Positions 43,986 through 55,900 are shown, counted from the first letter of the stretch. The stretch is DNA of 64,000 bases from Notolepis coatsorum (GCA_963971535.1 OZ020589.1:90270683-90334682); one strand, 5' to 3'. Numbers and translations: made by a program. Notes: generated from the sequence alone by a model not told the origin.

Positions 43986-44335
43986 AGACGCGCACCGCTC
44001 TCTAATTCTCTACGGGAGGATGTGTCTCTCCGAGCCGGCGCGCTCTCCGAACCGGCGCGTTCTCCAAGCCGACGCGCACCACTCCAGACTTTTAGCCGGC
44101 GCGCTACTACTCCAGACGCGCATCGCTCTCTAATTCTCTACGGGAGGATGCGTCTCTCCGAGCCGGCGCGCTCTCTGAACCGGCGCGTTCTCCAAGCCGA
44201 CGTGCACCACTCCAGACTTCTAGCCGGCGCGCTACTTCTCCAGACGCGCATCGCTCTCTAATTCTCTACGGGAGGATGCGTCTCTCCGAGCCGGCGCGCT
44301 CTTCAAGCCGACGCGCACCACTCCAGACGTCTAGC
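43986..44335 (+). repeat. About 125-bp tandem repeat, three copies
   Basis: Each unit has ctctctaattctctacggga, ctctccgagccggcgcgctc and gccggcgcgctact. The third copy is shortened. Confidence 0.85.
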
Positions 44336-44529
44336 CTGTGCGCTCCTACTCCGTCCCTGTAAGCAGCTCTGGCCCTCGCCCTGTCCAAGGCCTTAACCCT
44401 GTTTTCTCTGTCCCTGTCTCCAGCCCGCCTCCTCGGGCCTCTGTCCCTGTTCCCCACTCCGTTGCCCCTGTTCCTGCCCTGTCCTTTGCCCTGGCCCTGT
44501 CCTTTAGCCTTAGCCCCTTAGCCTGCTCC

Positions 44530-44800
44530 CCCTTAAAGGCACAGTGCCTATTTTCCCTAGTTCTTGTTTTCCAGTATTTTGTGTTCCCCCTTAAAGGCAC
44601 AGTGCCTATTTTCCCTAGTTCTTGTTTTCCAGTATTTTGTGTTCCCCCTTAAAGGCACAGTGCCTATTTTCCCTAATTCTTGTTTCCAGTATTTTGTGTT
44701 CTCCCTTAGCCTTCCCCTTTGCCTACTCGCCTCTTAAAGGCACATTGCCCTTTTCCTTGTTCCAGGATTTTTGTGTTCTCCCTTAAAGGGACAGTGCCGC
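44530..44800 (+). repeat. About 57-bp tandem repeat in the LTR, three to four copies
   Basis: The unit starts cccccttaaaggcacagtgc and contains cctagttcttgttttcc and agtattttgtgtt. Later copies are more diverged. Confidence 0.85.
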
Positions 44801-44896
44801 TTTTCTGTTGTATTCAATAAATGCCCAGTTCTTGGCTTACTCTCATACCTGTCTTGTGTTGTGCGATTGGGGTCGGTTACAAACCATAACACCCAC

Positions 44897-45453
44897 AGTC
44901 CAAATGGAAAATAAATCTTTTAATTTGAACTATTAGTCGACTATCTGCAAATTTCAGCCAATCAAAATCGACTATCCAAATCCTTAGTCGGGGACAGCCC
45001 TAATGTAAAGTATCTAATATATTTAACCTCTATTTTCTGAAAATCCACCTAAAATACATACCTAAGTAAATGGGATATTGTTCCACTTCTACAAGGCTCA
45101 TTTGCATATTCTTGGTATAGGGTGCGAACCATGGGGAGACATCAGCTCCCCTGAAAACATGATTTGTGAATTTTTGGGGGGTCTCTAAAATACTGACAAT
45201 AAATGCTATTTTTGCCATGCATTTCAAATTTTTCTGTAATTTTCTGTATCGTCATCATCGTGTATAATGCATAAAATTATGCTATTTTGATGTATGATTC
45301 TTGATTTGCGCACTAATTCACAGTTGGTTCAATAGATGGTGACATGCATGCTATTCTTGCAATTACCATTCGGAGCGTGGCGGCGCTGCAGCCTGCAGGC
45401 ACAAATCAAACTTCACCCACCGTTTTAAAAAAGAAAATACAGGTATTCAGGAT
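44897..45453. other. No gene; possible DNA-element end
   Basis: About 44900-45002 ends in agtcggggacagcccta, which resembles the terminus of a hAT-type element, with tagtcgactat motifs before it. The rest is AT-rich with no recognised feature. Confidence 0.35.
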
Positions 45454-45827
45454 AATGTCGAAAGTTAAAAAAAAATCAAAGAAGTAAGCCTTCTACCAAT
45501 TTTGGTTTTACAAAGAAGGCGAAGCAGCCAATCGACTCGACTGAGCAGGAGCCGGTAGGAGCATCTACTTCTTCAATCGCAGGCAATTTTAAATTGACGG
45601 CTGGCGACGCTAACAACCTGCTGCAGTGCTGCGGGGACTACTTCTGTGACATGCAGATTTTGAGAATTGGGCAGATCTTCACCATCAGGTGGGTGGCGAG
45701 TAATTTTAATACTGTAAAAGCAGTCTGGAATAACTACCCTGCTTTAGCGCGCCACTTTAAAACAGCAAGTGAGGATGCATCTCGCAGGCAGCTGATCCCA
45801 GGCCTTTGTGGTCGCTTCTGTGTTAAG
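45454..45827 (+). pseudogene. KIAA1586/ZNF862-like (hAT-derived) exon fragment
   Basis: Begins with a Met-Ser-Lys-Val-Lys-rich start at 45454, with a stop and frameshift early on, then an open part from 45594. The block IFTIRWVASNFNTVKAVWNNYPAL resembles the RW motif region of hAT-related proteins such as KIAA1586-like and ZNF862-like in fish; only the central residues are quoted as evidence. It ends at a good donor site (aag followed by gtaaga at 45828). The rest of the gene is not visible, so this is a fragment. The assignment is from memory of the family. Confidence 0.4.
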
Positions 45828-46664
45828 GTAAGACCTGCTTTTCCTAATTACAGTAACTATTATTATCATTATTGCTCATTTATAAAATGTCTATGGTATG
45901 ATTATTGTGCGTTGGTGGTTACATGCGCAGCTGCGCTTGTCTCGTGTGTGGGTGCGTGCGGCTCTCACCCTGTCTTTTAGTACTGACCAGGGTGCTGACT
46001 GGTGTGATAATGTTGCATTTGCCTATAATAATGTTAGACTCGATGTGTTTGGTCGTTGACTTGTTGTTCGGTATTGGTTCATCCGTGTTTATGTGTAAAT
46101 AGGACTGTTGTGTGTGAATTTTAGTGTTGGATCAGAGGGGTTAATCTGAGCATGTGTATTTCAATATGTGCGTCTTCATCATGCAGACCTGTGTGGTGTG
46201 GACTATGTGGTTCTGTAACGTTACTCATATTGCAAGCGTCACAGTAAAGTCCTCCCTGTTAGGCACGTGCAGCGCTGCTGACCCCCCCCCCCCCCCACAA
46301 AATATAATGAGCTCCCCCGAAGACCATGGTATGGTTCGCACACTAATCTAGGGACATCTATGGACCTCAATGAATGTATTCCCAGTGTCAGAAATATTGT
46401 GTCTATTACTAGGCTTGCTTAAATTGTGATGAAACAAAGGAGAATATGAATTATGGTTTTTCTTTGCATCTTTGACAGTGAATAACACCATGCTAATAAT
46501 GACCAGACATGAAAAACTGTCACTGATCTCGTTCAGTACTTTCTTGAGATCATGTGTACACAAAATCTAACGAAATTAATAAAGGGAAGATGATTAAACA
46601 AGGTTCTGTAGATACAGTACTGAATTCTCCCATCTGGACCAATGCAATTTGAAATATTATTATA
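45828..46664. other. No gene recognised
   Basis: AT-rich sequence with a C-run at 46281-46297 and short frames only. Confidence 0.5.
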
Positions 46665-46680
46665 GAATATAGAATAGCAG

Positions 46681-46974
46681 GTGCGGCTGGGTGGCGTAGC
46701 GGAGATTGCGCTCGTCACCAATGCAAGAGACTCCGGTCTCGACTCCCCAAGTTAGCATTGCCTGCGGCTTGGGCCAGTCGTCATATTATCTCAATTGGCA
46801 GAGGTAGCGGGTGGAAAGTCGATGGGTGGGGATTGGACGTTGTGGACAGCGACTCCTACAGGTCGGTTGGGTGACGCCTGTACAGCAGAGACAGGAAGTA
46901 TCGGGGGCAGCATGAGCCTCCCACGCGTTACTCCTCGCCACTGAGAGTCCGGAGAAAAAGTGGATAAAAAAAAA
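46681..46974 (+). mobile_element. tRNA-derived SINE, copy 3 (shorter)
   Basis: Flanked by a perfect 16-bp TSD gaatatagaatagcag (46665-46680 and 46975-46990). It shares with copy 1 the head gtgcggctgggtggcgtagc, the motif tgtggacagcgactcctaca, ggtcggttgg and the end tcctcgccactgagag followed by aagtggataaaaa. It is about 190 bp shorter than copy 1, lacking internal parts. Confidence 0.8.
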
Positions 46975-47029
46975 GAATATAGAATAGCAGGCTTATAAAT
47001 TACCTTATTATAGCCAATTCGCACATTTA

Positions 47030-47480
47030 TATATAGAATAGAATAGAATATACTTTTAATTGTCATTGCACACAAGTATACAACGAAATTTTAGGGGAGC
47101 TCCCACAGACCGTAGTACAACATACATGTAACACATAACACTGTACATAACAGAATATTTTAAATAATAAAGTGCATGATGAGCGGTAAACAGTGGTTAT
47201 CAAGTCCAGGTAAAGTGCATGGTGCACGTGAGGGGACAGTCAATGAGAGTTTAACAGTCTGACTGCTTGGGGGAAAAATCTGTTCATAAATCTTGAACTC
47301 TTTGCATTTTTGGACCGGTATCTCCTCCCTGAGGGAAGGAGCTGAAAGAGGTGATGTGCTGGGTGAGACTGGTCCTTGATGATACACTTGGAGCGTGGAG
47401 GCAGCGGGAGGTGAAGACGGAGGTGATGTTTGGTAGAGGAGTCCCGACGATCCTGCCTGCCGATCCTGCCACATATATAC
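47030..47480 (-). pseudogene. Minus-strand LINE 3' end
   Basis: On the minus strand this gives a 3' end with the tail ttgtgtgcaatgacaattaa and attctattctattc, a pattern known from several fish non-LTR elements. The upstream minus-strand frames (47482-47240 and 47474-47160) contain a short LFQLLPSGRRYRSK-like block typical of LINE C-termini. The family is not determined. Confidence 0.55.
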
Positions 47481-47754
47481 ATATATTATCTTTCAAATGC
47501 CCAAGTTCAATTTGGATTTAGTATCACCAGGCGTGCATAAGAACAGACAATGAAATCTACTGTAATGTACAGTAGCTTTTTATATTTATCAGGGTGGCAC
47601 CATTTTTAAACTACTTTCAAATCTAATTGTTGCTACATGTTAAAAATAGGGAAGCGAAACTAACTGCGGTTCAATATATGTCAATAACGTTACGTTTTGT
47701 GGTTTATTGTCCCGAGTAATAAGATAATAAAAAAATATTCATAGCAAGCCATTT
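47481..47754. other. No gene recognised
   Basis: AT-rich sequence; nothing that can be supported. Confidence 0.5.
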
Positions 47755-48163
47755 GCTTGCCGGGACGCGTCTATGCTTTTACCAACGTGTTAGTGTTTTC
47801 GGGTTCCCGTTTTGCGCTCTGATTGGCCACTGACCTACGCTAGTACGCCCCCCTCGCTATGAGCGTAGCAGGACGGCGAAATGCAAATGCGTATCACAGT
47901 ACTGCCTCCAGGAACAGCTGTTTCCGCGTGACTTTATGTGCGCTAAAGTTCTGGTCAGTTTAAAGTGCTTAGAAATGCCGGTAAACGCTTTGAGGCATGC
48001 TTCCTGACAGAATCTTATAATATTGTATTTTATAATAAAAAATCATGACAGCTTGTATAGCTCAACTGGTTAGTCCCCTGCCTGTGCACCATATGGTCCC
48101 GGGTTTGAGTCTCTTGGATACTTCTTTTTTTTCTGTAACGTTAATTAATTTATCCACTCTGGT
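47755..48163 (+). repeat. Inverted repeat, left arm, with a tRNA-like segment
   Basis: Two blocks match the complement of 51736-51815 plus 57855-58235: an outer block (gggttcccgttttgcgctct, gattggccactgacctacgc) and an inner one (catgacagcttgtatagctc to tatccactctgg). Between them the arms are diverged. The inner block has pol III-like boxes (tagctcaactgg and gggtttgagtc), so it may descend from a tRNA, but it is not a credible tRNA gene. Confidence 0.65.
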
Positions 48164-48339
48164 TGATAAGATAAGATATTCCTTTATTGATCCCCTTGGG
48201 GTAAGGCATCATAGCAGCATGGGGGGGGGATACATAGTAAAAACAACACAAGCAGTGTAAACAAATAAGTCAATAGAATTGACTAACCAACTGAAATATA
48301 CAGTATTCACAGTATCACAGTATTCACATAAGGTGCAGT
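48164..48339 (-). other. Minus-strand LINE 3' tail fragment
   Basis: The minus strand reads gggatcaataaaggaatatc followed by ttatcttatc, a LINE 3' end with a short repeat tail. It lies between the inverted-repeat arm and the LINE at 48340. Confidence 0.5.
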
Positions 48340-48360
48340 GATTATAATATAGATTTTTTA

Positions 48361-49325
48361 AATCCTAACAAACTATCATTGATAGAAGAATTTAAGGAAG
48401 CAATGTATAGTAGGAGTCTATTTCCTATTATTACACAACCGAGTAGAATCACATGTCACTCAGCAACATTAATAGATAATATACTTACTAATAATTTAAT
48501 AGATAATATAGAGAGTGGACTATTAATAAACGACATTAGTGACCATTTACCAGTGTTTGTAGTATATCATTGTGATGCTAAAGTGGTTGATAGTAAAGTA
48601 AGCATGCAAAGGAGATTAAGAACGGAGGACACTTTAAATAGGTTCAGACAAGAACTATTATCACAGGATTGGAGAAATGTATATGAATCAATAGATGTGG
48701 ATTCAGCTTATGATTCTTTTCTGAATATGTTCCTGCTGTTATATGACAGAAGCTGTCCAATGCAGCAAAGTAGAATAAATGCAAAAAAACCTGACAAACC
48801 CTGGATTACGGGATGTCTGTTGAATGCTTGCAAAAAAAAGAACACCTTATATAGAGAATTTATAAAGCACAGAAATGAATAGAAAGAAATGAAGTATAAA
48901 CTATATAAAAATAAACTAACTGATATTGTTAGAAAATGTAAGAAAGAGTACTTTAATAATGTATTAGAAAAAAAAAATAACATAAAGGGAACATGGAATA
49001 TATTAAACTCAATTATAAGAAATAAAGCAACTAGTTCTGGCTTTCCAGATGAATTTATAGATGAGGGAAAGTCAGTAAGTAATAAAAATGAGGTGGCAGA
49101 AGGTTTCAACAGTTTCTTTGTTAATGTGGGGCCTAAATTGGCAGAGGAGATAACCCCGCCACAAGGGGGAGGTGTTTCTAATTATCTTGAAGAACGAAAC
49201 CCAAGTTCTATCTTCTTGAGAAATACGGATAAAAATGAAATTATGGATACTGTGAACAATTTTAAGAATAAAACATCAACAGATTGGAACGGCATTGACA
49301 TGACCTTAATTAAGCAAGTAATAAT
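48361..49325 (+). pseudogene. L2-like LINE: endonuclease end and RT N-terminal region
   Basis: Frames 48379-48882 and 48889-49325 give ITQPSRITCHSATLIDNILT and ISDHLPVFVVY (endonuclease SDH motif), then the linker with KPDKPWITG and the region before RT (NFKNKTSTDWNGIDM, the conserved K..G.D block). A stop separates the two frames at 48880. The frame past 49343 is in the SINE. Confidence 0.82.
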
Positions 49326-49343
49326 AGCCATAGCAGACCCTTT

Positions 49344-49820
49344 TTTATTTTTGATCCACTTTTTCTCCCATTTTCAATTTTTCTCCCATCCCAATTTTCA
49401 TATCGTCCAATTCAACCCTCCCCTGTCTTTGAACGTTGTTTCTTGCCTCCCACAAGCCGGCTGCAATGTGGACTAAGTCATACATAGCACGAGTCCCCTC
49501 CGATACTCGAGGTAACAGCCGTCGCATCTTTTCACCTGCGCGGCTCGATCTTTCAGCGTCGGGGGTCTGGGCTTTGGAGGGGCCCCGCCCCCGTCGCTTC
49601 TTGATTCTACTGCGCAGGCGCACCAACCGACCTGTGGGAGTCGCTGTCCACAACGCCCGATCCCCACCCTTCAGTTTCCCTCCCCGTAATACGGCCAATG
49701 TGTATTACTGTGGATGACCAGCTAAACTGAAAGCAATGTGGAGAGCGGGGCATCCTGTTCGAGCCTAGTCTCCAGCATTCGTTGCGAGCGCCTTGCCCAC
49801 TGCGCCACGTAGCCGCCCAC
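49344..49820 (-). mobile_element. tRNA-derived SINE, copy 2
   Basis: Minus-strand copy with a perfect 18-bp TSD agccatagcagacccttt (49326-49343 and 49821-49838). Head on the minus strand: gtgggcggctacgtggcgca, with A and B boxes as in copy 1; the T-rich 5' edge on the plus strand is its A-tail. It splits the LINE RT domain just before the FKAG block. Confidence 0.85.
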
Positions 49821-49838
49821 AGCCATAGCAGACCCTTT

Positions 49839-51290
49839 AGTGCATATTTGTAACATCTCATTCAAACTGGGTGCCTTCCCAACCAAAATGAAAACTGCAA
49901 AAGTGATACCGATCTTCAAAGCCGGTGAGAAAAATCTATTCACCAACTACAGGCGGGTTTCTCTCCTTTCCCAGTTCTCAAAGATAATGGAAAAGGTATT
50001 TGCTGCACGATTGGATAGTTTCATTGATAAACACGCATTACTTATAGACAGTCAATATGGATTTAGATCGAATCATTCAACGTCATTGGCACTAATGGAC
50101 CTAGTAGAAGAACTGACAAGCATAATTGATAATAAGAAGTTTGCAATAGGGGTCTTCATAGATCTGAAGAAGGCGTTTGACACTATAAATCATGATATTC
50201 TGCTACTCAAATTGGAAAGGTATGGGATCAGAGGAGTAGGGCTCAAATGGTTAAAGAGTTACTTAGAACAAAGACAACAGTTTGTGCAGTTGGGGGAGTA
50301 CAGGTCCACTCAGTCAAACATAATCTGTGGTGTGCCGCAAGGGTCAATTCTGGGCCCGAAACTATTCATACTGTATATAAATGATATAGGTAATGCGTCT
50401 AAAATATTGAAAAATGTAATTTTTGCTGACGATACAAATGTCTTCTGTGAGGGAGAGAACCTCCAAATGCTTTTAAAGGATGTCGCAGCTGAGCTAACCA
50501 AGCTTAAAGTGTGGTTTGATGTAAATAAATTATCATTAAATATAAAAAAAAATAAAAAATCATGATATTTTGGTAAACGTGATATACAAGTAAATACACC
50601 GGTTGAACTAAGGATTGATAGTATTAAACTGGAGAGGGTATTTGAGAATACATGTGTGTGATAATAGACCACAAACTCAACTGGAAACCTCATATCAAAT
50701 ATGTCAGGACTAAATTGGCACAGAGTGTTGGTGTTTTATGCAAGATAAGACACATTCTAAACCAAAAAACACTGTATACACTGTACTGTACACTCTTCCT
50801 ACCATATATGAGCTACTGTGCGGAGGTGTGGGGTAATACCTACAAAAGCACTCTACAGCCAATATGCACCATGCAAAAAAAAGCAATAAGAATAATCAAC
50901 AATGTAGGATATTATGAACACACCAATAACTTATTTATAAAGCTACAAGCATTGAAATTTATGGACCTAGTGGATTACAAAACTGCCCTCATTGTATACA
51001 AAGCCAGATACAAGCTAATCCCAGGCAACATTAAAAAATGGTTCAGAGACAGGGAAGGTGAATATAATTTAAGAGGGAGAGGGAATCTCAAACAACCAAT
51101 GGTACTACACACCACGCTGAAAAGCATGTGCATATCGGTGTGTGGAGTGAAGTTGTGGAATAATTTACCCGAATACATCAAACTGAGTAAACATGTGGCA
51201 CAATTTAAAAAGCAGCTAAAAAAATACACATTAGAAAATACAGAAATGAGTAGTGAGGATAAACAAAATTATGTTATATTGTGTATGTAG
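49839..51290 (+). pseudogene. L2-like LINE: reverse transcriptase and C-terminal region
   Basis: Frame 49840-50565 covers RT: VIPIFKAGEKNLFTNYRRVSL, QYGFRSNHSTSLAL, FIDLKKAFDTINH (catalytic Asp), GVPQGSILGPKLFILYIND and FADDTN (catalytic Asp pair). The frame stops at 50565 after an A-run (50546-50560), a probable slippage, and continues at 50652-51290 with IIDHKLNWKPHI, YCAEVWGNTYKSTL and CISVCGVKLWNNLP, the conserved C-terminal region of L2-type LINEs. The active-site residues are all present; one frameshift region breaks the protein. Confidence 0.88.
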
Positions 51291-51735
51291 TGATGTACTA
51301 TATTCACTGCAGTCAAGTGAATCATGTTTTTTATTGTAAACTTTTAATATAAGTAAAAATAATATACTATATTGTAATATACTAAATTATGTAAATTCTA
51401 GTAATATTAATGGAAGAACAAATACAAATGTAAGGGGGTAGGGATCAATAAGCTAAGCTTCCCTCTACTCCTTTTTTGGACATGTCTGCTAACCAAACAC
51501 AATGCTCTTTTGTTTATAATTCCTGTTTTTTCTTAGTTCTTTTTTTAAATTGTTTTTTTCCTTTAAGGATTTTTTTAATTTGTTGTTATGATTGTTTGGT
51601 CTGACGGATCAAGACTCTTTGAGTTGTTTGAAGAAATAAGAAGAATAACATGTCCAAGAAATAAACTTTTCATTCATTCATTCATTCACATAAGGTGCAG
51701 TATGCATAATGGTGTTATTGTCCTTTTTGGGACAC

Positions 51736-51815
51736 CAGAGTGGATAGATTATTTAACGTTACGAAAAGAAAAAAAAGTAAGCAAGAGATTCAAACCAGGG
51801 ACCATATGGTCCACG
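51736..51815 (-). repeat. Inverted repeat, right arm, inner part
   Basis: Complement of 48078-48163: the minus strand reads ggaccatatggtccctggtt, then gaatctctt, gtaacgttaa and tatccactctgg. The rest of this arm continues at 57855, after the inserted hAT-like element. Confidence 0.65.
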
Positions 51816-51984
51816 CAGTGGTCACCAACCTTTTTAAGCCCAAGATCACTTTTTTTTTTTTGGTGAAGGCAAGATCTACCTATTGAAGTGTTGAGAGAAA
51901 AAGACAGCCAAGATTGTACTTTAAACTAAATTACTTTTATTTGCCTGTATTCTAATTACATGCAATGCTTTGGTCCAACATTAA

Positions 51985-52553
51985 AACGTCAAAGTAGAAC
52001 TATTATGTACTTTCTCAGTCAGTGCTAAGTGCAGTCATCTTATGCAGCATCACTTTTCACATCAAAACAAAAGTAGAACTGTAATGTGGACTTTCTCATA
52101 TTATTAACATTGACAAACATATTTACAATTAGCATTTTATAAAGTAGAACTGTAATGTGTACTTTCTCAGTCAGTGCTAAGTGCAGTCAGTGCTAAGTGC
52201 AGCATCAGTTTTCACATCAGAACAAAAGTAGAACTGTAATGTGGACTTTCTCATAATATTAACATTGACAAACATATTTACAATTAGCATTTTATAAAGT
52301 AGAACTGTAATGTGTACTTTCTCAGTCAGTGCTAAGTGCAGCATCACTTTTCACATCAAAACAAAAGTAGAACTGTAATGTTTACTTTCTCAGTCAGTGC
52401 TAAGTGCAGTCAGTGCTAAGTGCAGTCAGTGCTAAGTGCAGCATCATTTTCACATCAAAACAAAAGTAGAACTGTATGTGTACTTTCTCAGTCAGTGCTA
52501 AGTGCAGCATCACTTTTCACATCAAAACAAAAGTAGAACTGTAATGTGGACTC
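51985..52553. repeat. Minisatellite array in the hAT-like element
   Basis: Repeated blocks of aaagtagaactgtaatgtg, actttctcagtcagtgctaa, gtgcagcatcacttttcaca and tcaaaac, with higher-order units of about 70-140 bp that differ in the number of cagtgctaagtg subunits. Confidence 0.85.
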
Positions 52554-52923
52554 TGTGGCAATTCCGGGTGTAGGGGTGGCAGAATAAACAACACACAGAC
52601 AGGTTGCAGTTCCCAAAATCATACTCTTTATTTTCTTAGTCAAATAATAACGGTTTGCTGTCGGCCGGGCGGCGTCTCCGCTCTGTGGCCTTTTGCCTTG
52701 CGCTGCTACGGGGGACTGAGAGGAGGCTCCTCGGCTCCATTAAGTCCCCCCTCTCCAACAGGCGCACCGCGCCGTGATTCGCTAATCAGGTAATCACTCT
52801 GATGGGTATTTAGTGACAGGTGCGTCCGGAAGCGGACGCCCAAACATGGGCAGCGCCCAGCCATTGGGTCGCCACATAGCGCCCATCAATCACCAAGCCC
52901 AGGGGTGGCTTGGGGTTGCCACA
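52554..52923 (-). mobile_element. Gmr1-like 3' LTR
   Basis: Plus-strand ends TGTGGCAATTCC and gggttgccaca. On the minus strand the AATAAA signal (rc of tttatt at about 52619) lies in the later half. The last 38 codons of the ORF, including the stop at 52810-52812, lie inside this LTR. Confidence 0.92.
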
Positions 52924-55900
52924 GTACCCCCCCTCCAGCTCCGACCGTCGGGGAAGAGCGTCCGACGCCCAACAGGCATCCTTCCTGGAGAGGGCGTCTG
53001 CGTTGCCATGCGCCACCCCTGACCTGTGAATGACAGAAAAGTTAAATGACTGTAACTCCAGAAACCATCGAGTCACCCTGGCATTGGTCCCCTTTGTCTT
53101 GGCCATCCAGACTAGGGGGGCGTGATCCGTCACCAGCGTGAAACGCCTCCCCAGCAGATAATAGCGGAGCGTCTCCAGTGCCCACTTAATTGCCAGACCT
53201 TCGCGCTCCACCGCAGAATAGTTGCACTCGTGTGGCAGCAGCTTCCTGCTCACATATAAAATCGGATGTTCCTCACCCTCCAGTTGCTGGGAGAGGACCG
53301 CTCCCAGTCCCACCTCTGATGCGTCTGTTTGTACCGTCATCTCCTTGTCGAAGTTCGGGGAGATCAGCACCGGTCCCGAACAGAGGGCAGTCTTGAGGTC
53401 CTCGAACGCCGCCTCCGCCTCCGGTGTCCACTTCACCGTGAACGGCCGCCGCGCCTGGGTCAGATCTGTGAGGGGAGCAGCGCGAGCAGCAAAGTTAGGG
53501 ATAAACCTCCTATAATAGCTCGCTAGCCCATTAAATGTCCTGACCTGCTTCTTGGTTAAAGGGCGAGGCCACTCCCTTATTGCATCAATCTTCCTCTTCT
53601 GCGGTTTCACATTGCCCCGGCCTATTGTGAACCCCAGGTACTCTGCCTCTTCTAATCCCAGCCTGCATTTCTTTGGGTTGGCGGTGAGACCCGCCTCCCG
53701 GAGGGCCCCCAACACCGCTCTCACCTTTTGGAGGTGGGTGTCCCAATCTGACGAGTGGATGATAATGTCATCGAGATATGCGGCTGCATACTCCCGATGG
53801 GGCCGTAGTACTCTGTCCATCAGCCTCTGAAAGGTAGATGGCGCCCCATGCAGGCCAAACGGGAGAACTTTATAATGGAACAGCCCATCTGGGGTGGAGA
53901 AAGCCGTCTTCTCCCTTGAGGCGGGGGCCAGAGGGACTTGCCAATAACCCTTCGTTAGGTCTAGTGTCGTGATAAATCTGGCCAGGCCCAGTCTGTCAAT
54001 GAGCTCATCCACTCTAGGCATGGGATAGGCGTCAAACTTTGAAATTTCATTAAGCTTCCTGAAATCATTACAGAACCTGGTTGTTGAGTCGGGTTTTGGC
54101 ACTAAAACAATAGGACTGGACCACCCGCTATGAGACTCCTCAATTACTCCCATCTCCAGCATGACCCGCACTTCTCTTCTGACTGCCTCTCTTTTTGCCT
54201 CTGGGATACGATAGGGCTTCAGCTTTACCTTGTCTCCCGGGCTGGTAATGATGTGGTGCTGGGCCAATGTGGTGCGGCCCGGCGTGGCCGAGAACACGTC
54301 CCGGTTCTGTTGGACCAGCTCCCGAAGCTCCTGCCGTTGGGTCGGGGACAACTGTTCCCCGATGGGAACATCGGCCGCCTCTGCCACCTGCTGCGCAAAA
54401 GGGGGAAGAGGGGGGGGCGAGAGCAACACATCCCGGGCATGCCATTTCTTCAACAGGTTAACATGGTATAACTGTCGATGCTTCCTACGGTCGGGCTGGT
54501 GGACCTTGTAGTTGACGGGACCCACTTTCTCGATTATGTCGTAGGGTCCCTGCCATTTGGCTAGGAATTTGCACTCTGCTGTCGGTACCAGTACTAGGAC
54601 TCGGTCCCCCACATTAAACTCCCGTGGCTGTGCGCCCCGGTCATAAATGCGCTTCTGTGCGTCTTGGGCCTGTTGCATGTGTTCTCTCACCACTGGCCAG
54701 AGCGCCTTCATCCTGTCTCTCATTACCTGCACATGCTCTATGAGAGACCGGTGGGGCGACGGCTGTTCCTCCCAAATCTCCTTTGCGATGTCCAGGAGAC
54801 CCCGCGGCTTGCGGGCGTAGAGCAGCTCAAATGGCGAGAAGCCAGTGGAGGCCTGTGGGACCTCACGCACAGAGAACATCAGAAAGGGCAACAACTGATC
54901 CCAATTCTTCCCATCCTTCTCCATCACCTTCCTTAGCATGCTTTTCAGGGTCTTGTTAAAGCGCTCGCACAGTCCATCCGTCTGTGGATGGTATATGGAG
55001 GTTCGTAGCTGTTCCACTTTCATTAGTTTGCACATTTCTTTCATGACCCGCGACATAAAGCACGAGCCCTGATCCATGAGAATAGAGTCGGCAATTCCCA
55101 CCCGACTAAACAAATGAAAGAGCTCCCGTGCCACAATTTTGGCCGTCACCGTGCGTAACGGGATGGCTTCGGGGTAACGGGTAGCATAATCTATGATTAC
55201 CAGTATATACTGGTGGCCTCGGGACGATTTAACTAGAGGGCCCACTACGTCGAGGGCAATTCTTGAGAATGGGGTCTCAATGATGGGCAGCGGGATCAGA
55301 GGACTTTTATATTGTACCTTTGGTGCTGCGCGTTGACACTCTGGGCAGCTCCGGCAATAGTCCTCTACCGCTCTCTTCATGCCCGGCCAATGGAAACGCG
55401 CCCTTATGCGCTCCATGGTTTTGTCCACGCCCAGGTGCGCTCCGAGGATATGTGAATGCGCCAGCTGGAGTACAGTGGGAATAAAGAACTTCGGTACCAG
55501 CAATAGATCCCTAACCTCATCATTCTTTTTTACAACTTGGTACAGCAATTGTCTTTTTATTGCAAAGTGAGGATATGGCAGGTTACTCACCCCCTCCACG
55601 GGATTTCCATCTATGGTCTTGATATTCGCCCGGGCCTGCGTTAGGTTTGGGTCTTCCAGCTGGGCCGTTCCGAACTGACCCGCCAGGTCCCTCCCCACCT
55701 CGTCCGCCTGGGGGAACTCCGCAAAGGGGTCCTCGTCACTGTTATCCGTCTCGGGGCCCGCTTGGGGCGCTGGCGCGTCGTCACCCACACCTGATGCCGT
55801 CTCTGTCTCACTCCCCGGTATATTCAGGGGTTCCGGCGCATCGTCACCTACATCTGAGGCCGTCTCAGTCTCACTCCCCGTTACGTTCAGAGCACACACC

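Larger units (their letters stand above)
42990..44891 (+). mobile_element. Solo LTR, LTR-A family, expanded to 1.9 kb by minisatellites
   Basis: Starts TGTGAGGTTCGCC and ends gttacaaaccataaca, with a perfect 5-bp TSD cccac (42985-42989 and 44892-44896). The first 101 bp are duplicated in tandem (second copy from 43091). A TATA-like ccttaaatacc is near 43332 and a polyadenylation signal aataaa at 44816-44821, in the order of an LTR on the plus strand. Between them lie three minisatellite blocks. No internal retroelement genes are present. Confidence 0.85.
48340..51683 (+). mobile_element. L2-like LINE, 5'-truncated, interrupted by a SINE
   Basis: Flanked by an 18-bp repeat attcacataaggtgcagt (48322-48339 and 51684-51701; the first bases may belong to the attc tail). 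It contains the end of the endonuclease, RT and C-terminal regions, an AT-rich 3' UTR and an (attc)n tail at 51671-51683. A SINE sits at 49344-49820. Related fragments are at 12930-13485 and 58480-59585. Confidence 0.82.

Noticed and set aside
43544-44261. Arg/Ser-rich open frames on both strands
   Set aside because: They are translations of a 44-bp and a 125-bp minisatellite inside a solo LTR; frames are open because the repeat lacks stops, not because of coding selection.
48045-48125. tRNA gene
   Set aside because: A- and B-box-like motifs are present, but I cannot fold a full cloverleaf, and the same sequence is a diverged repeat in the other arm.
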